Of a stretch of DNA of 64,000 bases, positions 50,569 through 63,511 are shown piece after piece. The DNA is from Marasmius tenuissimus (Eukaryota > Basidiomycota > Agaricomycetes > Agaricales > Marasmiaceae): contig JAQOTA010000053.1 in assembly GCA_029532415.1 (NCBI GenBank), positions 4,154,001-4,218,000 on the forward strand. Direction: 5' to 3'. Every line of letters begins with the position of its first letter. Positions within the stretch are counted from its first letter, which is position 1. Under the pieces are notes generated by a model. It worked only from the letters and a program-made list of their open reading frames with translations, was not told the DNA's origin and did no database searches. The position numbers and the translations under genes are program-made.

Positions 50569-50591
50569 CCGATGACAGTGACTGTCATCGG
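50569..50591. promoter_or_regulatory. 23-bp perfect palindrome upstream of the ABC transporter
   Basis: CCGATGACAGT-G-ACTGTCATCGG, two exact 11-bp arms around a single central base, 141 bp before the ABC start codon on the minus strand and 196 bp from the malic-enzyme stop. The length and tightness are beyond chance expectation for one intergenic spacer. It could be an operator for a dimeric regulator of the transporter. A short A-tract (50651-50660) lies farther upstream. Confidence 0.55.
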
Positions 50592-50764
50592 AACCGCCGT
50601 ACCTGTCGGTAGATGTCGCATGGGCGGCGGGAATTTCACCACTTGTTTGTAAAAAAAAAACATACACGCTGGAAGACTTCGAATTCTAGGTATTAGAATC
50701 TAATAGTAACATCCTATACAAGGCCCTATAAAAGGAAACTAAGGTATCAGATTAGTGTGGGTAT

Positions 50765-52900
<2,136 letters not shown>

Positions 52901-53010
52901 TATGGTCGTCTAGTCTAGAGAGGTGAAGCGAAAGAAAAGAGGAAGGGAAATCTGGGGAAATCCAGGAAAGATGAAAACTTTTTGGGGGTTGTTACCAGTA
53001 GAGGAGGCCT

Positions 53011-53016
53011 TTTATA
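53011..53016 (-). promoter_or_regulatory. TATA box of the malic-enzyme gene
   Basis: Minus-strand TATAAA within TAAATATAAAAGG, about 111 bp upstream of the ATG at 52900. Confidence 0.45.
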
Positions 53017-53409
53017 TTTATGCACTTTCTCGGGATCTGTTCTGCTGCATGGTGATATATAACTCCGTCCACTGATTCGGGTTAGTCGACAAGTAAAGGT
53101 CAGGCCAATACCATTCCTTGCGACACGGGTAAGATCACAGCCTAGACCCTGGCCAATAGTAAGATAAAATGTGCCGACCTAGGCCGGCCTTCAAACTCAT
53201 GTATAACTGATTGGAACTTTGGGGAAATCAGCTCATGATACTCCGGAAATCCGGAGGTGTTGTGTTTCAAGTGGCGCTGCAAACACGAAGCTGCCTTGTG
53301 GCAGGCTCTGGCAGTCTTTATCAGAACCTGTCATAATAGCTGGCACTGGATTGGTGATTGGCCATCCAGCAACTTGTCGATTCGGAAGTTCGCGGAAGAG
53401 AAAGGACTT

Positions 53410-53429
53410 GGCAACGAATGGCAACGAAT
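53410..53429. repeat. 10-bp tandem duplication (GGCAACGAAT x2)
   Basis: Two exact adjacent copies in an intergenic stretch, most likely slippage. Confidence 0.75.
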
Positions 53430-54429
53430 CAAGGCTTTCTTGAGAAATTCAGAGGTTTGTGGTATGCGGTGTGCGAGAGTTCGGAGAACAGATTTACCAT
53501 CCCGAAGAAAATATGAGAATTTGCAGTACCAGTGAGCCCGCGGCATCGTACAGCGGGTATTGAAACGGACGGGAGAGCGGGAAAGAGGGATGCGGAGTAC
53601 AGGACATCGTGGGGAAAGGCGCTTCAGCCTTCAGGAGAGCGCATAACCCGGAGTAAGACACTGACAGTGGGGCTGTGCAGATGCCACGTGGTACAAGTCC
53701 CGTTACGACACCTACAGGGATCTACATTCCTGAATCTGATCATCTCTCCAACTCCCTCTAGCTTCCTCCCTCCCCACCAAGCGCTAGTCAGTGGCGGTAT
53801 TGCATTGGGGCTTACGCATCACTTGCTCACGACTTCTTCAACTTGATTGTAGTATCTGGTTCGTACCTGAAAGCTCTCAGCTGGCAATGCTGATTGATTT
53901 GTTGAGCGCTTTTTTCAGGCTATGTTACGATCCCTGTATCCTCTCGTTGCCGCCAGCGTCGTCATGATGGTCAACACACTACACTAATAATACTACTTGT
54001 GGATGATCAAGATCATTCAACAGTCGACTCGAAACGCTGCACTGGTCAACCTCAGGATCTAAATCTTATATGGAAAGAGGATATCTACAGTCTACCTAGG
54101 CGAAAGCTCCAAGGTAATCAAGTTGGAATCGACACTGAATGAATCATGATAGACCGTTCTACATCGCGAATGTCACCATTAATAGCCTACTTATACATAG
54201 GTCCCGTCTTCGGCCAATCAGCGCCGCCCGAGATCACCTCTTTTGTCGAACTTCCCACACAGTAGCACAGGTCCACAATGCCGGACACTGTTGCCAACAT
54301 CGTTGCTGTTCCCTTCTCCATCACGACGCGATCTTGAGGTTCAGTCATTCCTTGGGCAGTAGTCCCTCCCTCCTCTTGTCCGTCTTCGATTTCCTTGTCC
54401 TTTACAACCAGATCAATTTCCTTACAAAA

Positions 54430-57139
54430 ATGGCCTCGCTGGGACGAGATTTAGAATCGGGCCCTGCCGCCCGTTACCCTTCCACCAAGTCTTCGTCTCG
54501 AACTCGACATTTCTCCAATGATAGCAGAAGCTCAGAAGGATCTTCCTCGAACGGGATTTATGCCGGCCATTTTGTCAACAGGACACCGTCCATCAGGAGC
54601 TTGAACAGTAATAGGACGGTGAGTCTCCTTGGGCTTCCCAGGTGCCTATGTACTCATACGTACTCAAGGGTCCGTATGGCGCCAGCGCTCCTCCCCATCG
54701 TCGAGCACCACCATCCTTGGATCTATCTGTCTCTGACCCAGTCAGTCGTGAATATTCAGACCCCCATAAAACGCATTAACCTAGGTGGCCCTTAGTACTC
54801 GCTAGCTGCCGATCCACGGGAATGGGGAACATCCCTCACACCTTCTTACCGTGAAGAGGACGATAAGCTACACCAGCCCTCCCCAGCTCCCAATGGGAAG
54901 TTCGATCAGCAGGGAAGCATTGTGACGAAAAGAGGTTTCATTAACTTGGGATGCGTTGTTATTCTTATCCTTGCTCTTGTTTCTCTCCTGTACGTCGCAC
55001 GTTTTGTATCACTTTCCTCCAAACATACTCATGCCATTGAAGTGCTGGGTACCCCGCGATCGCCTACTTCACTTCCGAAAACCGCTCTTTCCTTGGTGGA
55101 TTCAATGTCGGAGGGATTAATGCTTCGGGACAGGCAAGTCCAATGAAAAAACAGACAGAAAAATAATCTTTCGCGCTAATCATGTTCCTATTTCATCCTC
55201 AAAGGTACCAGAAATAGCGGGGAAGCGCGGTATGATAGACATCGACACCCCGGCAGAAGCTCATAACATGAAGGGCTACCACACCGGAGCAGACATGGAA
55301 CTCGTCTTCAGCGACGAATTCAACATAGACGGCCGCACCTTTTACCCAGGCGATGATCCGTACTGGGAAGCGGTCGATCTTCATTATTGGCAGGTAGGGT
55401 AACCTATAATCCAACCTTGTTCCCCCGCTCATTCCCGCTGATGATTTTACTTCTACTTCTACATAACCTCGCTCTCTACAGACTAATAACATGGAGTGGT
55501 ACGATCCCGAAGCAATTACGACTCGGAATGGCGCTCTCGAGATTACGTTGTCGAGGAAGAAGACTCACGGTCTGAACTTTGAGGGCGGGATGATGTCCAC
55601 ATGGAACAAGTTTTGCTTCACTGGTGGGGTGTTCTTAGCTTCTGTGACCCTCCCCGGAATAAGCAATGTGGCTGGTCTGTGGCCGGCCGTCTGGGCTATG
55701 GGAAACCTCGGTGCGTCTATTCACCTTCGATGTTCTAGCCTTCAACGGGATTAATAGGCTTCCAGGCCGAGCGGGTTATGGCGCAAGCCTCGAAGGAATG
55801 GTGTGTCCATCTCTCCATTTGGCATCAGCCTCCCGAACCATACAACGTGTACTCACCCGATGAAAAGTGGCCGTACACGTACGACGAATGTGATGTCGGG
55901 ACTGTTAAGAATCAGACCGTCAGAGGAAAACCCGCCGCAGCCGTCTTTAATAGCCCCGAACAAGACGAGGCTCTTTCCTTCTTGCCGGGACAGCGGCTCT
56001 CGAGATGTACATGCCCTGGGGAAGATCATCCTGGTCCAAAACATGATGATGGATCATTTGTCGGGAGAGCCGCTCCGGAAATAGATGTGATCGAAGCTCA
56101 GGTAACTGTTTTCCTCTTCGTCTGAGCGTTCTCATTGAGGAGCTAACGTCTCGTATCATCCAGGTTAATCCGCTAACTGGGGGAGAAGTCTCGCAGTCAG
56201 GGCAGTGGGCGGTGAGTGTGTTTGTATTCCTCAGACCTATTCCTAAGACGTTCTTCCCTTAGCCTTTCGACCAAGAGTATCGATGGAAGAACACCCCACA
56301 AACATTCACCATGTTCAACAAGTCGATAACTAAGGAAAATGATTTCTTGGGAGGTCCGTTCCAAGAGGCTACCTCTTGTGTGACGAGAACGAGTGCGTGC
56401 TTTCAATCGTGTCGTTCTTTCCTGAAGGAGCTGATCAAGAGCGTTTGCAGACCGTGATTGTTACCAGCTCAGCAAAGGATGCTTCTCCGTCTATGGCTTT
56501 GAGTACAAGCCAGGTGAGATCTCTCTTTGACCGTGAATTTCAGGCCTGCTTACCGATGCACTTACTAGGCTACGACGACGCCGTGAGTATTCGACTTCAA
56601 TTTCGGACGGGAGTAACGACTTAAGTGTTCTTTGCACGCAGTACATTGCCTGGATCTCTAGCGGCGTAAAGTCTTGGACTATGTTGGCAAGCGCAGTCGG
56701 CGAGAACAAGGACGTTCAAATCAAAGCACGAGCTATTCCTCAGGAACCTATGGTAAGAACCTACCCCATGCTCGTCTGGATGTCGTTGACCCACGCTCAA
56801 TCCCTTTCCCAATCTAGTACCTCATCCTCAACCTCGGAATGTCGACGAACTTTGGTGACGTAGATCTAGAGCATCTCACGTTCCCCGCTGTGATGAGGGT
56901 CGACTGGGTCCGCGTATATCAGGAGAAAGGGAAGAAGAACGTCGGGTGTGATCCTAAAGACTTCCCAACCCAGGCTTACATCAATAAGTAAGTCGCATGA
57001 AATCCTCAATACCTACCTCTGCTGACGCCTGGGCTGGGCGCGTAGATATCTTAGGGCATATACCGACGCGAACCTCACGACGTGGGTGGATGACTTCAAG
57101 CAAACAATGCCGAAGAATAAGTTCCTTGGTCAGTGTTGA
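54430..57139 (+). CDS. KRE6: KRE6/SKN1-type beta-glucan synthesis-associated GH16 membrane protein
   Basis: Type II membrane protein of the secretory pathway needed for cell-wall beta-1,6-glucan in yeast. A cytosolic Ser/Arg-rich N-terminus (MASLGRDLESGPAARYPSTK) precedes the single anchor helix GFINLGCVVILILALVSLLY. The lumenal GH16 domain carries GADMELVFSDEFN, DPYWEAVDLHYWQ, NNMEWYDPEAITT, FEGGMMSTWNKFCFTGG, LPGISNVAGLWPAVWAMGNL, GRAGYGASLEGMWPYTYDEC and the catalytic motif APEIDVIEAQ (E-x-D-x-x-E). Later blocks are CYQLSKGCFSVYGFEYKPG, RAIPQEPMYLILNLGMSTNF and VDWVRVYQEKG. A C-terminal segment ends NKFLGQC, stop 57137-57139. Introns at every awkward join keep frame, for example EATS/YRDCYQ across about 56375-56447. 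The gene is complete. Confidence 0.9.
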
Positions 57140-58510
57140 CCGTTGACCGATAGTTACGATATTGTCTACATTGCTTTGCACAATCTTTCCTGCTAGTCGA
57201 TGCTGGACCATTTATTCTTCATATCATTGTGTATCGTGTTCCATACAAGACGATGTATCATATAATGTTGACCATTGAGGGTTTTCACGAAGGGCGCCCT
57301 CCTTTCTTGACTCTGGACGGCTATCTGTTTGTGGACCTTTCCACCTATGGGCGTTATTTCGGCGTGCATGCCGGGATCGTTCAGTGGGTGGGTGGGTGCG
57401 AGCAAGTGTTTTGCTGGTCTCGTCGAACAGACAGATGACTGTGACAAACCCGGTATATGCTCCGTCCTTCACAGCATGTTGAAAGAGGTGGGTTAATCGC
57501 GAGACGAATGACGAGTTGTTCAATACACAGTGGGTTGAAGCAAGGATTTACTGAGGCGAAGGCGCGAGCGGGTAGGCGTAGGTGTGATGGAACTAAGGAC
57601 GAGATTCAGATTGGAACTGGGCGGCGTCAGCGATGAACAGCTTCGATAGCGTAGGCGGGGGACTCACCGTTCACGTCCTGCTGACCACTCTCAGCTCCCT
57701 CCAATAATTCCGTCTCCGTGGTGAATCGTGTTCGCGTAGTGAACTTCCTGGCTGGTGGCCGACCGTCTATTCTTGTACCTGCAGCACAAGTCCCAGCCCA
57801 ACACGAATCGATGGAATAGGTCCACGAGAGACGAAAGCGAGGGCAATCCGTTGGCGAAGATAAGGGTCTTGCAGTCCGGCAGAAACCTATCAGGTCGCGT
57901 TGGTAGAGCTTTTGTACGATGGTGTAGGTGTGCTGAACATGCCAGTGTTGACCGTATTTTTCTTGACAATATCCAACCCGGGGCGTCCTCCTTCACTCCG
58001 CGCGTAGGTTCAGCTTCGAGAACTCCAATTTCTGCCCCATTCAGCTTCATTCGAATATCTTCATCGCGAATAGGTCAGGCTTCTAACTGGACGACAGGCT
58101 GAATTTTTGGGGCGAACAGGTTCCGACCCGCGGTTCATCTTGGGAAATTGTTCAACGTCGTGTCTGCTGCTCTCTACATATAACAAGTCAGTCGAGCAGA
58201 CTCAGCGGAGAAGAGCAAGGGTATAGACGAACTCACAGAATGTGACATGGAGGAGCGCTTGAGAGGGTGACGGTGTACATTCGAGGTCATGGTGGTACGA
58301 GGACAAGGAAGATGTCGACAAATACCCTGGAACCACCCATATTGAACCCGCTCAATCTCGAGCATCCAACCTCAACTCAACGAGCTATAGCGCAGGAGGA
58401 TTTATAATGTATGATTATAAATACGATAAATGGTACAGCGATACAGTACAGAATAGGGCGAAAAAACGACAAAAGAGATAAAGAAACGCGAGCCCTCCGA
58501 CAAAGACAAT
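57140..58510. other. 1.4-kb gene-poor stretch with a weak minus-strand gene candidate
   Basis: A minus-strand frame from 58050 to 57691 reads MKLNGAEIGVLEAEPTRGVK, later RFLPDCKTLIFANGLPSLSS and LVDLFHRFVLGWDLCC, followed by a good AG/GTACAAG donor. After a short intron it could join FTTETELLEGAESGQQDVN, which ends at a GTGAGT donor. This looks exon-like, but there is no recognisable domain, and the region upstream of the Met contains frame-breaking stops. It is left unassigned. The rest is the 3' flanks of the KRE6-type gene and of H2B. Confidence 0.4.
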
Positions 58511-59122
58511 CTATTTGGCACCTGCTGACGAGTACTGGAAGACGTGTCAGAACTATAATGGCGCGAGAAGAGGTGGAAAAGACCAACCTTGGTCACCGAC
58601 TTGGTACCCTCAGAGATAGCGTGCTTGGCGAGTTCACCAGGCAGAATAAGGCGGACAGATGTTTGGATTTCGCGGGATGAGATGGTGGATTTTTTGGAGT
58701 AGGTGGCAAGTTCTATAAAGGTGGGCAATAGTTAGAGTCGAAGTGAGAAGCCAAGAATGTAGAAAGACGCACTGGAAGCCTCGGTGGCAATTCGCTCGAA
58801 GATGTCATTGACGAACGAGTTGAGAATGGCCATCGCCTTGTTGGAGATACCGGTGTCTGGGTGGACCTGCTTAAGGACTGTAAAGTTGGAAAAAACTCCA
58901 AGTCAGAAAAGCTCAAGTTGAGAAATGTGCTAAGTGCTCACCCTTGTAGATGTAAGAAGAGTAAGTCTCCTTTCTGGACTTCTTGCGCTTCTTCTTGTCA
59001 CCGTCTGCTGGGGCAGGCTTGGAAGTCTTCTTCGCTGCCTTTGCGCCCTCAGTCTTAGCGGGAGCCTTGCTGGCGGTGGAAGCAGGGGCCTTTCCAGCAG
59101 TGGAAGCGGGTTTGGGTGCCAT
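58511..59122 (-). CDS. HTB1: histone H2B
   Basis: Core nucleosomal histone. The basic Ala/Lys-rich tail [20 protein letters not shown] leads to [17 protein letters not shown]; after an intron come [20 protein letters not shown] and [15 protein letters not shown], then [20 protein letters not shown] and [20 protein letters not shown]. The coding frame seems to run on past TK, but a ~70-bp intron joins TK to YSSAGAK and TAG at 58511-58513, which is the standard H2B ending, including the lysine region ubiquitinated in fungi. It is divergent from H2A and shares its promoter. Symbol by analogy with yeast. Confidence 0.97.
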
Positions 59123-59439
59123 TGATGATGCGGGTAGGAGTGAGTTGAGGAGTTTTGTTGTGGTGGTGGTACGAGTGCAAGAAGCGTGGGTGGCCAGATG
59201 GAGGCTCGGAGCGGAGTTTATATATGGACGCGTCACGTTGTATCTGTTTGTACAAACGCGCAAGTTTGTTGATCGCAATCAACAAAGATGAGATCACGTG
59301 AAAGGCATACTACACGTGACCCGCTCGCGGTATAAATACTGGCGCACATCGCTTCGACTCAACCATCATCTCCTCAACTCACAACCACCACAAACACACT
59401 CTCAACCTCTTCTCTTAACTCTCTCAACACTTTCATACA
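59123..59439. promoter_or_regulatory. bidirectional H2B/H2A promoter with palindromes, paired CACGTG and two TATA boxes
   Basis: A 317-bp spacer. The H2A side has TATAAATA at 59331-59338; the H2B side has minus-strand TATATAAA at about 59217-59225. In between are two CACGTG E-boxes (59295-59300 and 59313-59318, each followed by A), a perfect 12-bp palindrome GTTTGTACAAAC (59246-59257), and a 9-bp inverted repeat TTTGTTGAT/ATCAACAAA with a 4-bp spacer (59265-59286). Histone pairs are S-phase regulated; which of these elements mediates that is not known here. The H2A leader is CT/CAA-rich with no splice signal needed. Confidence 0.7.
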
Positions 59440-59978
<539 letters not shown>

Positions 59979-60082
59979 ATTGGATTTTTCTCTTTCGTCG
60001 GCTGTGTCGTTTTTTCTCTATACATTATTTCATTGTCATTTGTACTAGCAGTGTATTATTCTCTATCGCATATCCTATCTCT

Positions 60083-60132
60083 AAAAATTCGTTATAACTC
60101 GGAACGGAGCGCCAGGCGCGTTAAGAATTTTT
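60083..60132. terminator. nested inverted repeat downstream of H2A
   Basis: AAAAATTC and GAATTTTT (60083-60090, 60125-60132) flank a shorter GCGCC-A-GGCGC hairpin (60109-60119), about 105 bp after the H2A stop. It could be a 3'-end structure or chance; fungal histone mRNAs are normally polyadenylated and lack the animal stem-loop. Confidence 0.25.
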
Positions 60133-60837
60133 GGGGTACGGGTACCTAATCTCACTCTTGTCCTCCAACCATCATCATCTCGACAACGTGTCAATTTGGT
60201 CGTTTCTTGCGCGTGGGCTTGGCACATATGTTTTGGATTCAATCCTACATAGGTGAACCTGTAGGAAAGAATGTACAATGGATTTCTTTGCCCGGTGAGT
60301 TCCACACTCCTTTTGCGATTTTGAAATAGCCTACGTTGTCTCTCCCAGGGTCCCTTTGAACCAATGACGCGCTACCCAGACCTCTTCACCTAGAAACATA
60401 AGATCTATCAGTAAAAGTTCTTTACATCGACACTAGGTGCTCACTAGCACCATGCTGTGGCGTGTTGGACCCATTCAGATGAATCACCATTTGTTACCAC
60501 TTTAACCCTTCGAAGCTCTGCTACGAGCCCACCCTTTGTCATTCGATGGCTCCCGAGCAATCCATATGACACACTCCGACAGCGTTCATAGTGCTTGGGC
60601 CGGAATCACACGTCGTTTCTCCCAAGTTTCTATTACTTTGAGTATGCATCTTACCCTTCCTGGTTCCCTAGGTGTGTCAGCCCACTCCACGGTCCACCTT
60701 GTGCATCTCAATGTCTTGGAGAATTCTGCCAATGCTTCGCCTTCTTCCGGCGTAAGCTTCGTGACTCAAACCCCTCGCAAACTCCCTCGATGTCAAGTGA
60801 CACAAGAGAATTTGGGTGGGAACCAGCGAAAGACTCG

Positions 60838-60845
60838 TATAAAAA
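60838..60845 (+). promoter_or_regulatory. TATA box of the DUF4243 gene
   Basis: TATAAAAA 58-65 bp before the ATG at 60903, supporting that start. Confidence 0.5.
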
Positions 60846-60902
60846 GGATTGGCGAAACATTTCACGAGCATCTGTAAAATCATCGAATCAACATCCATCT
60901 AA

Positions 60903-62607
60903 ATGTCACCTTCTCACAACACCTTCGATCTATGGCCTACGCCTTCTTTGCCTCCAACGCCCCTTGCTCCCAATCGTCTACCCGGCACGTCTCCTCAGTC
61001 GACTGAGAAGCTACGGGAGCTACTCAAGATCAATCATGAGAACTGGCACACCTTCTACGATGAATTGGGGCGACACAAGTGAGTAGAGATGTCCTGCAGC
61101 GTGCTGGGGGGCCCGTAGACTGATGGTATCCTCGACAGTCATATTTCCCACCACCTGCTCGCTCTTTGGTCAATGGGTGCCGACGCAGAGATCCTCCAGA
61201 AGGGATATGATTTGCACGTCCAACTCCAGAAACCGAAAGGCGACCCGAAGGAGGCCATCACGAAGGAAAACTTTGCCGATCATCTCGCGGATCGAAGGTC
61301 CGTTCCGCGTGCCCCATATTGCTGCCTCTCATCGAGTGATCCTCATCGCCTTTTGTTTTGCAGTTACTATAAAGCGTATGTCGACTTCTTTACCGAATTT
61401 GTGCGGGAGAAGGGTATCGTAGCCGCGTTGGAGACATTCCTTTTCTCCGACGAGATGAACTTGCGAAATGCCATTGAGGGTACAAACAAGGACACTCCAG
61501 AGATGCTCGACCGTTTCCGCTCCGGACTCCTTCATCCCCTTATTCATGTTGGTTATGGAGTGGAATTTGGTATGCCGGGTATGATCGTTGAAGGTATGTG
61601 TATAGTGAACCCGCGCTTTGGGGGCGAACCTGGGGCTGATCTCCCTTCCCTTTCTTCAAAGGTCTCGCCCAGACAGCTGCAAACAGAACAGGCAATAAGT
61701 TCATCGTCCCGAGGCCGATGTTTGAATATCACTCAGACCGGGAAGGGGTTCATGCACTCAACATTCTGGCGCGTGTGCAGAAAGACATAAGCCTACCTGT
61801 TAATGAGACGTTGTTGACCGAGGTCATGGACGACATAGCGGTCAGCCTTCTGCAGTATGCTCTTGACTGGCTTCCCGACCTCTATCCTTCCCTCGAGCTC
61901 GCGCAGGAAAAGGTTAAAGAACTCGAATGGGCGAGTACGATCATGTATGCAATCCCAGGGTTTAAAGCTGGGAAGGACTTCAACGCCGATTTTATTGCGT
62001 GAGTTCCAGGCGTGTCTTTTATCATTCGCGAGCAAGCACTGACTAGATTCTCTTAGTATGCACCTTGTGACAAGTTCACTCTTCCTATCATCCCTAGTCG
62101 CCTCCCTCTCCCCCCGATCTCGAGCGCTCCTCCTCCGAACCCAGCTCGCCCAATGTATCCTAGTATGGACCCGTCTCGGTAAACCAAGACTCGACATCGC
62201 CGGGTTTACGCGGCTGATACCGCACACCCTAATACCCTCAATCAACCCCTCTCACCACCCGCCCCTTCCAAATTCGCACTCCCCTCGTCTACTTCCCCAT
62301 CGCCGTGAACCCAAACCCATGGTTCTTCATCCTTCGCCAAGCTCTCGTCCACCCCGATGACCACCTTCCGAAGGCAATTAGGACTCTGAACCATTACGCT
62401 ACTAAGTATGGGACGGTCCCTGCCGGGTACTTTGGTGAAACGGCTAAGGAGTTGGAGGGCGCGGACAAGTTGGACGGGACGCTTTTTGTGCGGGCTGCGG
62501 GATTGACGGTGAATCGGCTGGCGAGGGAAGTTGAGGAGCTGCCTACCTACTTTACGTTTTGGGATAGGAGGACTTTCAGGGAGGGAGTTGAGAAGAATAT
62601 TTTTTGA
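60903..62607 (+). CDS. questin-oxidase-like protein (DUF4243), with apparent 3' frameshifts
   Basis: Family of the fungal Baeyer-Villiger-type questin oxidase; most members in basidiomycetes have unknown substrates. After a short Pro-rich start (MSPSHNTFDLWPTPSLPPTP) come LLKINHENWHTFYDELGRH, then HISHHLLALWSMGADAEIL (His-rich helix), DLHVQLQKPKGDPKEAITKE, YYKAYVDFFTEFVREKG, LRSGLLHPLIHVGYGVEFG-like HPLIHVGYGVEFGMPGM, GLAQTAANRT and MFEYHSDREGVHALNILARV. The conserved histidines of the family are present. Introns fit throughout. Past LGKPRLDIAGF the frame must shift twice (near 62205 and 62303), with no usable splice sites between, to continue as YAADTAHPN and then NPNPWFF to the end EKNIF. 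Either assembly errors or a recent loss. Confidence 0.8.
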
Positions 62608-63511
62608 AGTTTGAACTGGGCTCGAGGGAGTAGCACAGGGAAAGTGAAACTCTGGTTCTTTTGATTTCGGGACATGCAGTGTACAGTAGTATACAGTAAC
62701 GAAAGAAAAACGGCGAGTGTACCTTGAGCTTTCGGGAGAGATATGAACTGTATCTGCTTATCGCTTAATGGCTTTTGAGTGGTCTTGGTGGAGTCAGTCT
62801 GGCCAACAGGTGCCCCAACTTGACCCCGGTCGGTTAGTGGATTCAACTCTTTGAGGCTCGAAGGTAACATCCTCACCTCGGATAACCATCTGGTTCGGAG
62901 ATGTATGCCCATTCGAGAGAATGGTATCGAGCACGTTCGTTCTCAATCTACCCGGCGGTGGAAATAGAATTCAACGTTGGACCAGGACCCGGCTCGCACC
63001 ATTGTGGCGTACCAGTGTTTCAAGGGGAAGATCGGACTGCCTGACCATAGTGCATCAAACAGACGGAAGACCAGTGCTGTCACATCGGGAGTGGCCACCC
63101 GTCGATGATGGTAATTACGTCACAGAAGAGTTGCGAGTTGAAGTTGCCCAAAGAGGAAAATGCAGCCTGAGGTGCTTGGGTCTGTAGGTTGTTGTAGGTC
63201 CACGGTCCAACCTCGGTATCAATCGATTCATGTTGTAACGGGAGTTGGTCTTTCGAGTCCAAAAACTTGTGGTTCAAGAACGAAAAGCATAGTTGGCACC
63301 GAGGGATAACTCCATACTGTACGTACCAGAGGCAAGGGTATGAGCAGCCTCAAGCCACCTCCTGAGTTGCCCAGCGAACGGGCTTGTACGGGGCCCCACG
63401 TGTTGTCATACCGGGTCCGGGGATACTCGAGTAAGAGCGCTCCGAGAAGTCCGACGCAAGATACAAGTCGCATGCTCACGTCATCGTAATCACTCTGAAC
63501 TTACTACATCC
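62608..63511. other. gene-poor stretch with a possible secreted-protein start on the minus strand
   Basis: A minus-strand Met at 63473 opens MRLVSCVGLLGALLLEYPRT, a signal-peptide-like start, to IPLPL and a GTACGT donor near 63327. A possible next exon reads APQAAFSSLGNFNSQLFCD with a GTAATT donor near 63121. No domain, stop or complete exon chain could be found, so it is not called as a gene. Confidence 0.3.

Larger units (their letters stand above)
52901..54429. other. 1.5-kb stretch without a supported gene
   Basis: Holds the promoter of the malic-enzyme gene on the left and the 5' flank of the KRE6-type gene on the right. It also contains a 10-bp tandem duplication at 53410-53429. Short frames on both strands have no recognisable content. 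Confidence 0.5.

Noticed and set aside
58520..58610. H2B frame running past its normal end
   Set aside because: An intron after SVTK joins to YSSAGAK and a stop, the standard H2B C-terminus.
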